A stretch of DNA of 64,000 bases from JBBIGV01 sp037447335 (lineage in GTDB: Bacteria; Bacteroidota; Ignavibacteria; Ignavibacteriales; Ignavibacteriaceae): the NCBI GenBank assembly GCA_037447335.1, contig JBBIGV010000001.1, positions 1 through 64,000 of the forward strand. The letters are read 5' to 3'. A model generated the notes under the pieces. That model saw only the letters and a program-made list of their open reading frames with translations, ran no database searches and was not told the DNA's origin. Every line of letters starts with the position of its first letter. The first letter of the stretch is position 1. This document shows positions 8,078 through 18,100 of this stretch, piece by piece. A program made the translations under genes and the position numbers.

Positions 8078-9097
8078 TTATTTTTTCAATCTGATACCCA
8101 GATCCTGAATTAAAGAAATGATTTTATGTACCGGCAGCTCTTTCATACATTCATGATTGTAAGGACAGATCAGCTTATTACAAACTATACAGAACAGATC
8201 ATCTTTAATTACATAACCCGAATTTTGTGAATATGGTTTGTGTGCTTTCGGGTTTGTTGGTCCAAACAACCCGATGGTGGGAATACCAATCGCTGCGGAA
8301 ATATGCATCGGTCCGGAATCGTTTGAAATGACTAAATCGCATTCGTTTATAAGCGCCGACATTTCTCTTATTGTAGTTTCCGGAGCCAACAGACTATGAT
8401 CGGGAATTCGGGCTTGAATATAATCAGCATCTTCCTTATCGCCGGGTCCCCATAAAATTAAAAACTTCACGTCATAATATTGAAGAACAGCGTTACATAT
8501 TTCGACCCACTTATCCTTATCACATCTTTTGGATGCCCAGGCGCCGGCAGGTATTATTCCAACCACACTTGATCCGGGATTTATATGCTCATTAAAGAAT
8601 TTACCTGCTATTGATTTTTCATCATCACTTACGTGGTAATGTGTTGTTGAGGAAATGATTTCAACTCCGATTGATTTGAGCATAACAAGGTTGTGTTCGG
8701 CTGCATGGTAATCTCCACGATCAGAAACGGATAGTATGTTATAGGCATACTTTCTGCCGCGATATGCATAACCAACCTTATATTTTGCACCGGAAAGAAC
8801 AGTGATCTGTGCTGTGCGGGGGTTACTCCACAGGTCAAGAACCATATTATACTTTTCTTTTCTGACCTTTCTTACGATTGAAAACAGTGAGTCTGATTTC
8901 TTATATGATATTATTTTGTTGATCAATGGAATATTTTCCAGAGCGGGTTTTGCGAATGCTTCTGTCAGGTAATCAATTTTAATGTCAGGATTTGCAGCTT
9001 TCAGATTTTCAAGAACTACTGTGGACAGAACTACATCCCCGATGCCGCGTGGTTTTATGCAGAGTACTTTATTTATTTTTTTAAAGTCTGAAATCAA
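8078..9097 (-). CDS. GT9 family (heptosyltransferase-like) glycosyltransferase
   Basis: 339 residues. The N-terminus has the GT9 pattern NKVLCIKPRGIGDVVLSTVVLENLKAANP. The donor-binding half has GIIPAGAWASKRCDKDKW, then the typical CDLVISNDSGPMHISAAIGIPTIGLFGPTNP (about 250-285). The end carries the family Cys motif (LFCIVCNKLICPYNHEC). Unlike its neighbour it has no N-terminal Cys extension. It is likely a cytoplasmic or membrane-associated enzyme of lipopolysaccharide core or surface-glycan assembly. GmhB, encoded at 42295, is in the heptose pathway, so a heptose donor is plausible but unproven. A 180-base gap separates it from the second GT9 gene. Confidence 0.85.
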   Translation of the reverse strand: MISDFKKINKVLCIKPRGIGDVVLSTVVLENLKAANPDIKIDYLTEAFAKPALENIPLINKIISYKKSDSLFSIVRKVRKEKYNMVLDLWSNPRTAQITVLSGAKYKVGYAYRGRKYAYNILSVSDRGDYHAAEHNLVMLKSIGVEIISSTTHYHVSDDEKSIAGKFFNEHINPGSSVVGIIPAGAWASKRCDKDKWVEICNAVLQYYDVKFLILWGPGDKEDADYIQARIPDHSLLAPETTIREMSALINECDLVISNDSGPMHISAAIGIPTIGLFGPTNPKAHKPYSQNSGYVIKDDLFCIVCNKLICPYNHECMKELPVHKIISLIQDLGIRLKK

Positions 9098-9149
9098 TTC
9101 ATAGTCCGGAAAATAATCTTATTGAAAATTAAGACATCGCTTTCATATA

Positions 9150-9187
9150 AAAAATCCCTCCTCTTCCTTAACAGGGGAAGAGGAGGG
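9150..9187 (-). terminator. Strong intrinsic terminator
   Basis: A perfect 12-bp stem (9156-9167 with 9176-9187, CCCTCCTCTTCC/GGAAGAGGAGGG) with an 8-base loop. On the minus strand it is followed by ATTTTTTATAT. It ends the T9SS propeller gene whose stop is at 9236. It may also separate that gene from the GT9 gene downstream. Confidence 0.9.
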
Positions 9188-9235
9188 CAACCATACCGGG
9201 AATTAAAAGGACGTTGTAAGTTTGTTTCTGAATAG

Positions 9236-10762
9236 TTATTGCATCAACAGCATTTTTTTAGCGGCTGTATATTCACCAGCCTGTAACTTGTAGAAATAAA
9301 CTCCGCTTGGTAAACCGTTTGCATTCCATTCAAAAGAATGTGTTCCTTCTAATTTGTATTCATCAACAAGAGTTGCGACTTCTTTCCCAAGCACATCAAA
9401 GACCTTTAAGGTTTGCCAGCCATTAACCGGCGAATGCCAGCTTATTACAGTCCCAGGATTGAACGGATTAGGATAATTCTGATTAAGCACGAAACCATCC
9501 GGAAGATTGATTACTTCTACTTCAACTATTTTTGAATAAGTATAGCTGCCATCAAAATCAACTTGTTTCAAACGATACTGAACAATTCCATCAGCCAGAC
9601 CGGATAGATTATCTGAATAGTAGTAATGATTAGCATGAGTAGTTGTTCCATGTCCTGGCGCAAAACCAATCATTTCCCAGTTACCAGAAATATTCCGTTC
9701 AATTTCGAAACCATAGTTGTTAATTTCCGTTGCAGTCATCCATGAAAGATTAACAACATTGTTGTCAATCATGGCGTAGAAGTTGACAAGTTCAACCGGA
9801 ATGGCTTCATCGATAAATATCCAGACGCCGCCGTTTGTGGTTCCGGTAACACAAACCATAATCTTATTTGACAAAGTTAAAATTTTATTTGAGCTGAAAG
9901 TGAGATTATGATTAGCAAAAGATGCTCCGCCGTTAGTTGATTTGAATACACCGCCATTACCAGATGTATATATATCATCAAGCAAATCGAGCGTTGCACC
10001 GCGCATAGCTCCGGATTGGTTTGACATTGTTGTCCATGTTAACCCTCCGTTTGTTGAACGGGAGAACGGGTAAGGTGATGAAGTGGTAGCAGTATAAAGA
10101 TCACCATTAGAGGGTTGAAGTATCTGCCAGATGTTCAGATTAAGCGTTGAAGTACCGAAAGTAAGTCCGCCATCTGTTGAAATGAAAAATCCGTTAGCGC
10201 CTGCAGATGACGATCCGGCATAAATTATATCCGGATTATCTTTATTAACTGCAATTGTTACAATTGTGAAGGTTTGAAGCGCAGTGTTTGTCCAGGTAGT
10301 TCCAAAATCCGTGCTGCGCCAGATACCGCCGTTAGTCGCACCTGCAAAAACATGTCCTAATCTGCCGCAGGCAACAGTATTGATTGTGTTCCCGTTAAAT
10401 GTGCTTGAGGGGACAAGATTAAAGTTTTGCCCGCCATCGGTACTGATCAGCAGCCCATTGGTCGTATTCGCAACATAGACGTTGTTCAAAGAGTCGCAAT
10501 CAATCTCAAGATAATTTGCCGCACCGGTTGAGAACATGTTTGTCCATGTTTCTCCGGCATCAGTTGATTTAAATATTCCGCGGTTGGAGCCAGTGGTGCC
10601 TGCATAAATATTACCGGCATAATCCTTCCCGATTGACCACATTGAGAAGCCATCAACTTTTCTTACCCATGTTTGAGAAAGCAAAACCTGAGCGGAGAAG
10701 AACAGAATCAAAACGATTGTTAAACACCTGAGTGGAACTGCAAAGTAGAATTGTTTATTCAT
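9236..10762 (-). CDS. T9SS-exported BNR/VPS10-like beta-propeller protein
   Basis: 508 residues from the chosen ATG at 10760-10762, which has AGAGGAG upstream and gives a proper signal peptide (MNKQFYFAVPLRC ... AQVLLSQ). An in-frame ATG 18 codons upstream lacks both. About residues 25-330 hold repeated propeller motifs with the Asp-box style S-T-D-G-G/F-x-T-W (KSTDAGETW, ISTDGGQNF, RSTDFGTTW, RSTNGGLTW, KSTNGGASF). Then come the pre-sorting Ig-like module (VELVNFYAMIDNNVVNLSWMTATEINNYGFEIER) and a T9SS type A domain (NQNYPNPFNPGTVISW ... KKMLLMQ). Such proteins are surface-anchored or released. The ligand is unknown. It has the same layout as the protein at 1245-3338 but is not a close copy. 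Confidence 0.88.
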   Translation of the reverse strand: MNKQFYFAVPLRCLTIVLILFFSAQVLLSQTWVRKVDGFSMWSIGKDYAGNIYAGTTGSNRGIFKSTDAGETWTNMFSTGAANYLEIDCDSLNNVYVANTTNGLLISTDGGQNFNLVPSSTFNGNTINTVACGRLGHVFAGATNGGIWRSTDFGTTWTNTALQTFTIVTIAVNKDNPDIIYAGSSSAGANGFFISTDGGLTFGTSTLNLNIWQILQPSNGDLYTATTSSPYPFSRSTNGGLTWTTMSNQSGAMRGATLDLLDDIYTSGNGGVFKSTNGGASFANHNLTFSSNKILTLSNKIMVCVTGTTNGGVWIFIDEAIPVELVNFYAMIDNNVVNLSWMTATEINNYGFEIERNISGNWEMIGFAPGHGTTTHANHYYYSDNLSGLADGIVQYRLKQVDFDGSYTYSKIVEVEVINLPDGFVLNQNYPNPFNPGTVISWHSPVNGWQTLKVFDVLGKEVATLVDEYKLEGTHSFEWNANGLPSGVYFYKLQAGEYTAAKKMLLMQ

Positions 10763-11001
10763 TACAGAATCTCCTCTGATTATGAATGAAATAATTAAGT
10801 TTGAATCAGCAGGCAATTGCTGACTTCACCCAATTTAATACTCTCAAAGAGCAGCTAAATGAATTAGAATTTAATATGTGTGTGATAGCTGAATACAACT
10901 TAATGTATAAATTGGTCTGATTCAATAAAAAGAAAATTAATTATTGTTGTTTGTATTAGCAGATAAATCAATTGAATCTGAGTGGATTAAAAAATAATCC
11001 T

Positions 11002-12408
11002 TCAAAATTCCTCACTTAACAAAAATGTTAGAATTGCAATTGCTGCAGTTCCCAACTGCATTTCTCTCGGATGCACTTCTTCAAAAAGATCATTAGCAGA
11101 ATGATGAACATCAAAATAGCGTTGATCATCAGGATAAAATGCAATCAGGGCTTTAGCATTTTTGATGAACGAAATATCAGGACCGCTGCCGCCCTTTTTT
11201 ATCCATTCAGCCCTTGCCATTTCAGTGAAGGGAACAAACTTTTGCATATATAATATTGTAGCTGAATCAGCATCAACCAAAAAGCCTCGTGGTGTAAAAA
11301 CACCGCGGTCGGATTCTATTGCAGCTATGTGCTTTTCGTACGAAACTGTATCGGCATAATTTGCGTATTCAATCGCACCGTGAAAACCATTCTCTTCATT
11401 CGTATAAAAAATACACCTGATAGTTCTTTTTGGTTTAAGCTCAAGACGGTTAAATAGATCAAGTGTTTCAAGAGCTTGCATGCATCCGGCTCCATCATCA
11501 TGGGCGCCGCAGCCTGCATCCCAACTATCGAAGTGTCCGGCTACAATAACAATTTCTTCAGCTTTTTCACTTCCAATAAGATCAGCAATCAAATTATAGG
11601 AGAGAACATCCGGCAGAGTCTCACAATCAAGTTTTAGGTTTATTTCAAGTTTAGTTAGCATGGCTAGTAACTCACTTAAAAAATCAGCATCGGGTATTCC
11701 GATGGAAACAGCCGGAATAGCCGGGGTGTCATCTTCATAACGAACCAGACCGGTATGGGGTGTATTATCTCTTTTTGAAGTAACAGACCTTACAATAACC
11801 CCCAGTGCACCAAACCTGGCAGCGTGAATTGCTCCTGATATTCGTTGATCAACAGCGCTCCCATACGCTGAAAATGTATTTACGAGTCCTTCGTCCATCG
11901 GTCTGTTAAAGAAAACTATTTTGCCTTTAACCTCATCTCTTCTTGCTTCAAGATCATCGAAATTTTTTATTTCTATTACTTTTGCTGTAATACCATTTTC
12001 ACCGGTTGCGATGCTTCCGCCTAAAGCCATAACATTTAATTTTCTGCCGGTGTGTTTATCCGGATTAACGATTGTTGCTTCTTCAGTTTTGCCTCTTACC
12101 CAGCGGGGTACCATAACAGGCTGAAGCCAAACCTTTAAACCAAGACTTCTCATTTTTTCTTCAGCCCATCTGGCTGCATGCATAAAATTTTCCGAACCAC
12201 TTAACCTGGGTCCGATTTTACATAATTCGCGAAGCCATTCGTACCCCTGTTTTTCCGTTAAGGAAAAACGTATAATTTTAGTTGCAGCTTCTTTATAATA
12301 CGATTGCTTCTCTACGGATAAGTATTGTGATTTAATTTTAAAAGCCGGAAGTAATACGAGAATTGTAACTAAAGTAAATTGGGCAAGTGTGAATGAGTAT
12401 TTAAGCAA
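11002..12408 (-). CDS. Secreted M28 family metallopeptidase (carboxypeptidase Q-like)
   Basis: 468 residues. An N-terminal hydrophobic segment acts as a signal peptide or anchor (FTLVTILVLLPAFKIKSQ). A PA-type insert (about 110-230) precedes the zinc peptidase core. Dinuclear zinc ligands of family M28 are visible: His in VAGHFDSWD, Asp in CGAHDDGAG, the Glu pair in YTNEENG, Asp in ESDRG and His in YFDVHHSANDLF. The length and PA insert resemble the carboxypeptidase Q/plasma glutamate carboxypeptidase branch rather than small aminopeptidases. It probably trims peptides in the periplasm or outside the cell. There is no T9SS sorting domain. It is divergent from the deiminase gene at 12569. Confidence 0.88.
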   Translation of the reverse strand: MLKYSFTLAQFTLVTILVLLPAFKIKSQYLSVEKQSYYKEAATKIIRFSLTEKQGYEWLRELCKIGPRLSGSENFMHAARWAEEKMRSLGLKVWLQPVMVPRWVRGKTEEATIVNPDKHTGRKLNVMALGGSIATGENGITAKVIEIKNFDDLEARRDEVKGKIVFFNRPMDEGLVNTFSAYGSAVDQRISGAIHAARFGALGVIVRSVTSKRDNTPHTGLVRYEDDTPAIPAVSIGIPDADFLSELLAMLTKLEINLKLDCETLPDVLSYNLIADLIGSEKAEEIVIVAGHFDSWDAGCGAHDDGAGCMQALETLDLFNRLELKPKRTIRCIFYTNEENGFHGAIEYANYADTVSYEKHIAAIESDRGVFTPRGFLVDADSATILYMQKFVPFTEMARAEWIKKGGSGPDISFIKNAKALIAFYPDDQRYFDVHHSANDLFEEVHPREMQLGTAAIAILTFLLSEEF

Positions 12409-12568
12409 AGCAGCCTCTTTTTTCTTTTAAAAGAATTTGATTTGATGACGAACCGAATTTACAAATTAAATTCGAAAACTTTTTTAACTTCCAAAAAATC
12501 TGTTTCGATATTGCGGGAATAATCTTAATTTAACCGTGTAAAAATTTAAACAACTTAATCAGATTCGT

Positions 12569-14287
12569 ATGAAAAAATTTGTTCTCTTAAGCTTCTTTGT
12601 TCTGTCGCTTTCAAGTGCTCTGATCTCACAGGATCTTCCAAAATATATGACCGAAGAAGAAAAAATTCTCTGGGAAACCTACAAACCGGAAGTATTTCCT
12701 GAATCTGCCGTTCCGCCTCCTGTGCCAGTGCGTGCAATGGCTGAGTGGGAAGAACTTCAGGGTGTGATGATTACATGGACAAGCTTCCAATCTATTTTAA
12801 GACAGGTCGTTCAATATGCGCAAACGGAAGGATTGGTTTATATAGTTTGTTCAGACTCAAATTCAGTTAAGAACTATCTCCAGAGTAACGGAGTACCGCT
12901 GGTAAACCTGAGATTTCTGATTTTCCCTTTTAATTCGATTTGGGTAAGAGATTACGGTCCCTGGGCTGTTTATGCAGACCATACTGACAGCCTGTTTATT
13001 ATTGATATGATTTATAACAGACCAAGACCATTAGATAATCAGATTCCTTTTCGCTTTGCTAATTATTTAAATGTTCCGGTTTACCAGGCAACCTCACCGC
13101 CGTACGATCTAGTGCATACCGGCGGCAATCTGATGGTTGATGGGTTGGGAACAGCTTTCTCATCAAAATTAATTCTTAATGAAAACCCCACAAAAACTGA
13201 AGCACAGATTGATTCAATAATGAATATGTTCTTTGGTGTTGATCGTTATATTAAAATGGAAACTTTGCCTTACGATGTCATCCATCATATAGACATGCAT
13301 ATGAAATTACTTGATGAAGAGACGTTGCTTGTCGGAGAATATCCACCGGGTGTTGCTGATGGTCCGCAAATAGAAGCAAACCTTCAATATGTATTGAATA
13401 ATTTTTTAACTCCTTATGGAAAGCCATACCGGGTAGTAAGAATACCTATGCCTCCACATAACGGCAACTATCCTCCTGTTGGTAATTACAGAACTTATAC
13501 GAATTCAATCATCGTGAATAAAACAGTAATTATCCCGACTTATGAAGAACAATACGATACAACAGCCTTCCGTATTTACAGGGAAGCTATGCCGGGATAC
13601 AGAATTGTAGGGATAAATTCTAACAGCATAATAACTTCACTTGGAGCCATTCATTGCATCGTAAAAGAGATAGGGGCGTTTGATCCTGTATTTATCTCTC
13701 ATTCACGGATGGACGATATTGTATTAAGCACCGGTCCTTATGAAATTAAAGCGATCATTAAAACCAGCAGCGGGGTTGAACGTGCTAATGTTTTCTGGAC
13801 AACTGACACCACTGCCGGGTACAATTCTGTTCAGATGACACAACTTAGCGGCGATACAATGGCTGCATATATACCATCACAACCAAACGGTACTGAAATA
13901 TTCTATTATATAAGCGCATCTTCGGTATCCGGCAAAACCATAACCAAGCCTATGCCTGCACCAGCCGGATATTACAAATTTGCTGTTGATGCACCCGTAT
14001 TTGCAGACGGGGAAGTCAGTAATTACAATTATTTACTTCAGCAGAATTATCCCAACCCCTTTAATCCCACAACGATTATCGGCTATCAGTTACCGGTAAC
14101 AGGAAAAGTTTCGTTAAAAGTTTTCGATATGCTGGGAAGAGAAGTTGCAACTCTTGTTGATGATATTAAATCTCAGGGTAACCACCAGGTTGTATTCAAT
14201 GCGAGCGGATTAAGCAGCGGCGTTTATTATTACACTTTAAGTTCGGGTGATTTTAATTCAACCAAAAAATTATTATTGGTTAAGTAG
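12569..14287 (+). CDS. T9SS-exported peptidylarginine/agmatine deiminase family enzyme
   Basis: 572 residues with a signal peptide (MKKFVLLSFFVLSLSSALIS). The catalytic domain (about 45-380) belongs to the agmatine deiminase/bacterial peptidylarginine deiminase family. The guanidine-binding and catalytic residues line up with those of the Porphyromonas enzyme: Asp128 in IWVRDYGPW, His240 and Asp242 in HHIDMHMK, nucleophile Cys363 in GAIHCIVKE. The substrate-loop stretch VHTGGNLMVDG is also present. An Ig-like module (about 385-470) and a T9SS type A sorting domain (LQQNYPNPFNPTTIIGY ... KKLLLVK) follow. The family hydrolyses arginine guanidines to citrulline or carbamoyl products with release of ammonia. 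Export and an Ig module favour a protein or peptide substrate over agmatine, but that is inference. Confidence 0.88.
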   Translation: MKKFVLLSFFVLSLSSALISQDLPKYMTEEEKILWETYKPEVFPESAVPPPVPVRAMAEWEELQGVMITWTSFQSILRQVVQYAQTEGLVYIVCSDSNSVKNYLQSNGVPLVNLRFLIFPFNSIWVRDYGPWAVYADHTDSLFIIDMIYNRPRPLDNQIPFRFANYLNVPVYQATSPPYDLVHTGGNLMVDGLGTAFSSKLILNENPTKTEAQIDSIMNMFFGVDRYIKMETLPYDVIHHIDMHMKLLDEETLLVGEYPPGVADGPQIEANLQYVLNNFLTPYGKPYRVVRIPMPPHNGNYPPVGNYRTYTNSIIVNKTVIIPTYEEQYDTTAFRIYREAMPGYRIVGINSNSIITSLGAIHCIVKEIGAFDPVFISHSRMDDIVLSTGPYEIKAIIKTSSGVERANVFWTTDTTAGYNSVQMTQLSGDTMAAYIPSQPNGTEIFYYISASSVSGKTITKPMPAPAGYYKFAVDAPVFADGEVSNYNYLLQQNYPNPFNPTTIIGYQLPVTGKVSLKVFDMLGREVATLVDDIKSQGNHQVVFNASGLSSGVYYYTLSSGDFNSTKKLLLVK

Positions 14288-14322
14288 CCCGGGTTCCCCT
14301 TTAATAATGAGAAAATAATTTA

Positions 14323-14835
14323 ATGCACAAGGGAGCAAAAGATTATATAGAAAAGTTAGGGCTTATACCACATCCGGAAGGCGGGTTCTTCAGAGAGGTG
14401 TACAGAGCAGACGAAACTATCACTAAAGAATCACTGCCTGAAAGATATAATGGAAACCGGGCATTTTCCACTTCAATCTATTTTTTACTTGAAGGCGGAC
14501 AGGTATCGGCATTACATTGGTTAAAATCGGATGAGGTATGGAATTATTATGATGGCTCTTCAGCTAATATTTATATCATTAAACCGGATGGTCAACTTGA
14601 AATTAAAAAGATTGGTAACAGACTTAATGAAGATGAATCTTTTCAGATTGTGATCAAAAAAAATTGCTGGTTCGGTGCCGAGCTGGAAGATAAGTCTTCA
14701 TTTATTTTGATCGGTTGTTTCGTTTCCCCCGGATTTGATTTTTCTGATTTTGAAATGGGAGAAAGAAGTAACTTGATAAACTTGTATCCTCAGCATTCAG
14801 AATTTATAATTCGCTTAACAAAGGTTAACCCCTGA
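14323..14835 (+). CDS. Cupin-fold DUF985 protein
   Basis: 170 residues. It matches the DUF985 (cupin_5) family from the N-terminal signature LGLIPHPEGGFFREVYRA, through FSTSIYFLLEGGQVSALHWLKSDEVWNYYDG, to SFILIGCFVSPGFDFSDFEMG. The family is a single beta-barrel. A sugar-epimerase-like fold is known for it, but no agreed reaction. The protein has no signal peptide, so it is cytoplasmic. It lies 36 bases downstream of the deiminase gene and may be cotranscribed. A 7-bp hairpin (14878-14884 with 14900-14906) after the gene may be a weak terminator. Confidence 0.85.
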   Translation: MHKGAKDYIEKLGLIPHPEGGFFREVYRADETITKESLPERYNGNRAFSTSIYFLLEGGQVSALHWLKSDEVWNYYDGSSANIYIIKPDGQLEIKKIGNRLNEDESFQIVIKKNCWFGAELEDKSSFILIGCFVSPGFDFSDFEMGERSNLINLYPQHSEFIIRLTKVNP

Positions 14836-15125
14836 GGATAGAACCAGGATAAGCTGATCCGAAGCGGCTAAAAAATTAAGTGAGAAAAATTTACCTTAAC
14901 TCACTTCATTAAAAGTGATAGATTTAGCCTGAAAATAGTTTCTGATATGGGTATTAATGTTGAAATTGAACTTTTTATTATCTAATTTTTTCGCCCGAAA
15001 TCAACAATTATAGGAGAGTTTATCGAATATTATTTACTACGTTTAATTTGAAAATTTCGATTTAGGAACTCTATATCAGCGCGAAAAAAACAAATCCGAT
15101 AAAGAAGAGCATCCGTATACTTTTC

Positions 15126-18100
15126 ATGTGTGCGGTTATTTTACTTGGAGCTTTAAGTTTCGGCTTCAACTCTTCTGTTGACTCCCGGTTTAATAAATTA
15201 ATCTGGTTGAAAGCATGCCTTCAGCTTGCCGGATATACACAGCAAGCTGACGTTGTTCTGTACCCGGAAGATTATTTATTATCTGGTCGGGATAACATTA
15301 AAGGCAGTACGGATTCTTTCTCAATTCTATTTAATGCTCCGCCCGATACTTCTGAAGAAGAGAACGGAACAGACTCACTGTTCGAAATACCTGATACTCT
15401 TACAACCGAATCAGATACTACTGAAATTGAACAGCCTTTAACACGGCTTGAAGAAATGGCGCTTGATTCAGCAGCACGTTTACAACATTTCAGGTATCAA
15501 CGCACAGATGTTCCTTATGTGGAAATGAGAAAACGAAAAATACCCGGGTTTTTTATTCGCCCTTCTGAAAATGTTGTTCAACGAAGGATTGAAATTGATT
15601 CCACGGGCAAGTTTGTTGTTATTAAGGAATTAGTAGCCGGTCAAGAAACAAAAATTCTTTTGCAGCTTCCCATCGAAGATTACATTGCGCTAAGACTTGC
15701 ACTGAAAGAAAGACAAAACTGGGAGGCGCTTGCTTATCAGTATGAACTGAAAGAAGGCAAACGGGGGCTTGGCGATCTTATTAAAGATATAACGGATTTT
15801 GAAATCCCGCTTCCCTCTGTTGGTGTTTTAAGTATATTCGGCGAGCCGAAAATCAGCTTAAAAATCGGTGGCGCTGTAAATATTCAAGGCGCATGGCGCA
15901 GTGAAACTACTGAAGGTGTTACCGCGTCGCTGCTGGGAAATACAAGAAATGAACCTGACTTCAAACAGGATGTTCAGATAAATGTCAGCGGAACTATCGG
16001 GGATAAACTTAACATAACAGCCGACTGGAATACTCAAAGAACTTTCGAGTACGAGAATCAATTAAAAATTAAATACACCGGTTATGAAGATGAGATAATT
16101 CAAAGCATTGAAGCCGGTAATGTTTCACTTCAAACATCGCCGCTTGTAGGCGGCAGCGAGGCGCTGTTCGGTGTTAAGGCTTTGTTTAAAATGGGTCCAT
16201 TTACGCTTACAACCCTTGCCAGCCAGAAAAAAGGAGAAATCAAAGAGGTGAATGTTTCCGGTGGAACAACTGCACAGGAGTTCAATGTAAGAGCGTATGA
16301 TTATTCACGTAATCATTATTTTCTTGATACACTGTATGCAAGTCAGATTCCCGGTCTTGATCTTTTCCGCAGGTACTTTGCCAGTTCCGTTCCTGAAATT
16401 GATGAACAGTACAGGGTAGTAGATATACAGGTTTGGAAATCAATAAATATTGTTACACCCGATCGCTCAAGAGAAAGATTTGCAAATGCATTTATTAATC
16501 TTGATCCTAAAACCCAGCCAAATTTAACATATGATGAATTCTTCAGACGAGATATTGAGAATCCTGTACCCGGTGAAGAAGAAACCGGGCGCTTTCTTCT
16601 TCTTGAACAGGATGTTGATTACAAGCTTTATCCCGAAACCGGATTTATTACCTTCCAAACCCAGATTCAGGATCAGGATATAATTGCTGTTGCTTATCGC
16701 ATTGAGAATGGTCCTGGTTCGCAGGACGATATTTTTTTCGGTGAATTTCTTGATCCGGCAGATACTAATACAACCAAAAAGCTTGTGCTTAAATTAGTAA
16801 AGCCAAGAAATCTTCAGCCGCAATATAAGCAGGCGTGGATGCTTCAGTTAAAAAATATTTATCCGATCGGTTCAAGGAATGTTAAGCAGGATGGTTTTGA
16901 ATTCTTTATCAAATATGAAATCGAAGGGCAGGAACCGGTAATAGACTATCCTACTCCTCAGGGTCCGGTAAGGCTGTTGAATGCTTTTGGATTGGATATA
17001 CTTGATGCCAGCGGAAATCCAACACCCGATGGGAGGTTCGATTTCAGACCCGGATTTACCATAATTCCTCAAACCGGAGAAATTATCTTTCCCGTACTGC
17101 AGCCATTCGGGCAAAACATTCCGGCTGCTTTACCCTATTCAATAAAGTTCCAGGATGTTTATGACACCACACAAACATTTGCCCGGCAGAACAAAGTGAA
17201 AGACAAATGGTTCTTAACAGGGAAAAGTTCGGGTGATGCTACGGCAGTTTATCAGCTTGGGTTTAATGTTGTCGAGCATTCTGTACGAGTGAGGTTAAAT
17301 GGAAGGGAATTAACTGCCGGCGTTGACTATGTAGTTGACTATAACATCGGGCAGTTAACAATCAGGAATGAAGCTGCGCTTGTACCGGGTGCAGATCTTA
17401 ATATTACTTTTGAACAGAACGATCTCTTTCAACTTGCATCCAAAACCCTGCTTGGTGCGCGAGGTATATTCGACTTTTCACAAAAAACAAAACTTGGCTT
17501 CTCTGTTCTTAACCTTAATCAGCAAACCCTTAGTGATAAGGTAAGAATAGGTGAAGAACCACTAAACAATACAATTTATGGTGTTGATTTCTCAACCAGA
17601 GGCGATTTGCCTTTCCTGACAAGATTACTCGATAATGTTATTTCAACGAGGGAAATGTCAACTTTTAACCTCTCAGGTGAATATGCGTATATTGATCCCG
17701 ACCCAAATACAAAGAAAAGTCCGATACCAACAGATGATGGAAAGAGCATTGCATACATAGATGATTTTGAAGGTGCAAAGCGAACAATTCCGGTTGGTAT
17801 TTCTTATACCTCATGGAAAGACCTTAGTCCGCCGGATTCAATTCTCAACTTGCCCGGATTAGATACCTGGGGAAAAATGGATCATAAAGCAAAAAGTTTT
17901 TGGTTTACTATTTTACCTTCTGATGTAACCGTTGATCAGATATACGGCGACAGAAAAAAAGTTGGAAGACAGGATCAGCAGGTTACTGTAATGGATTACA
18001 TATTTTTGCCTGATACTCCCGGTACTTATAACTACGTTCCGAACCTTGCCGAGAGAAGAAAAAACTGGGGCGGTATAATGAAACTGCTTTCACAAACCGC

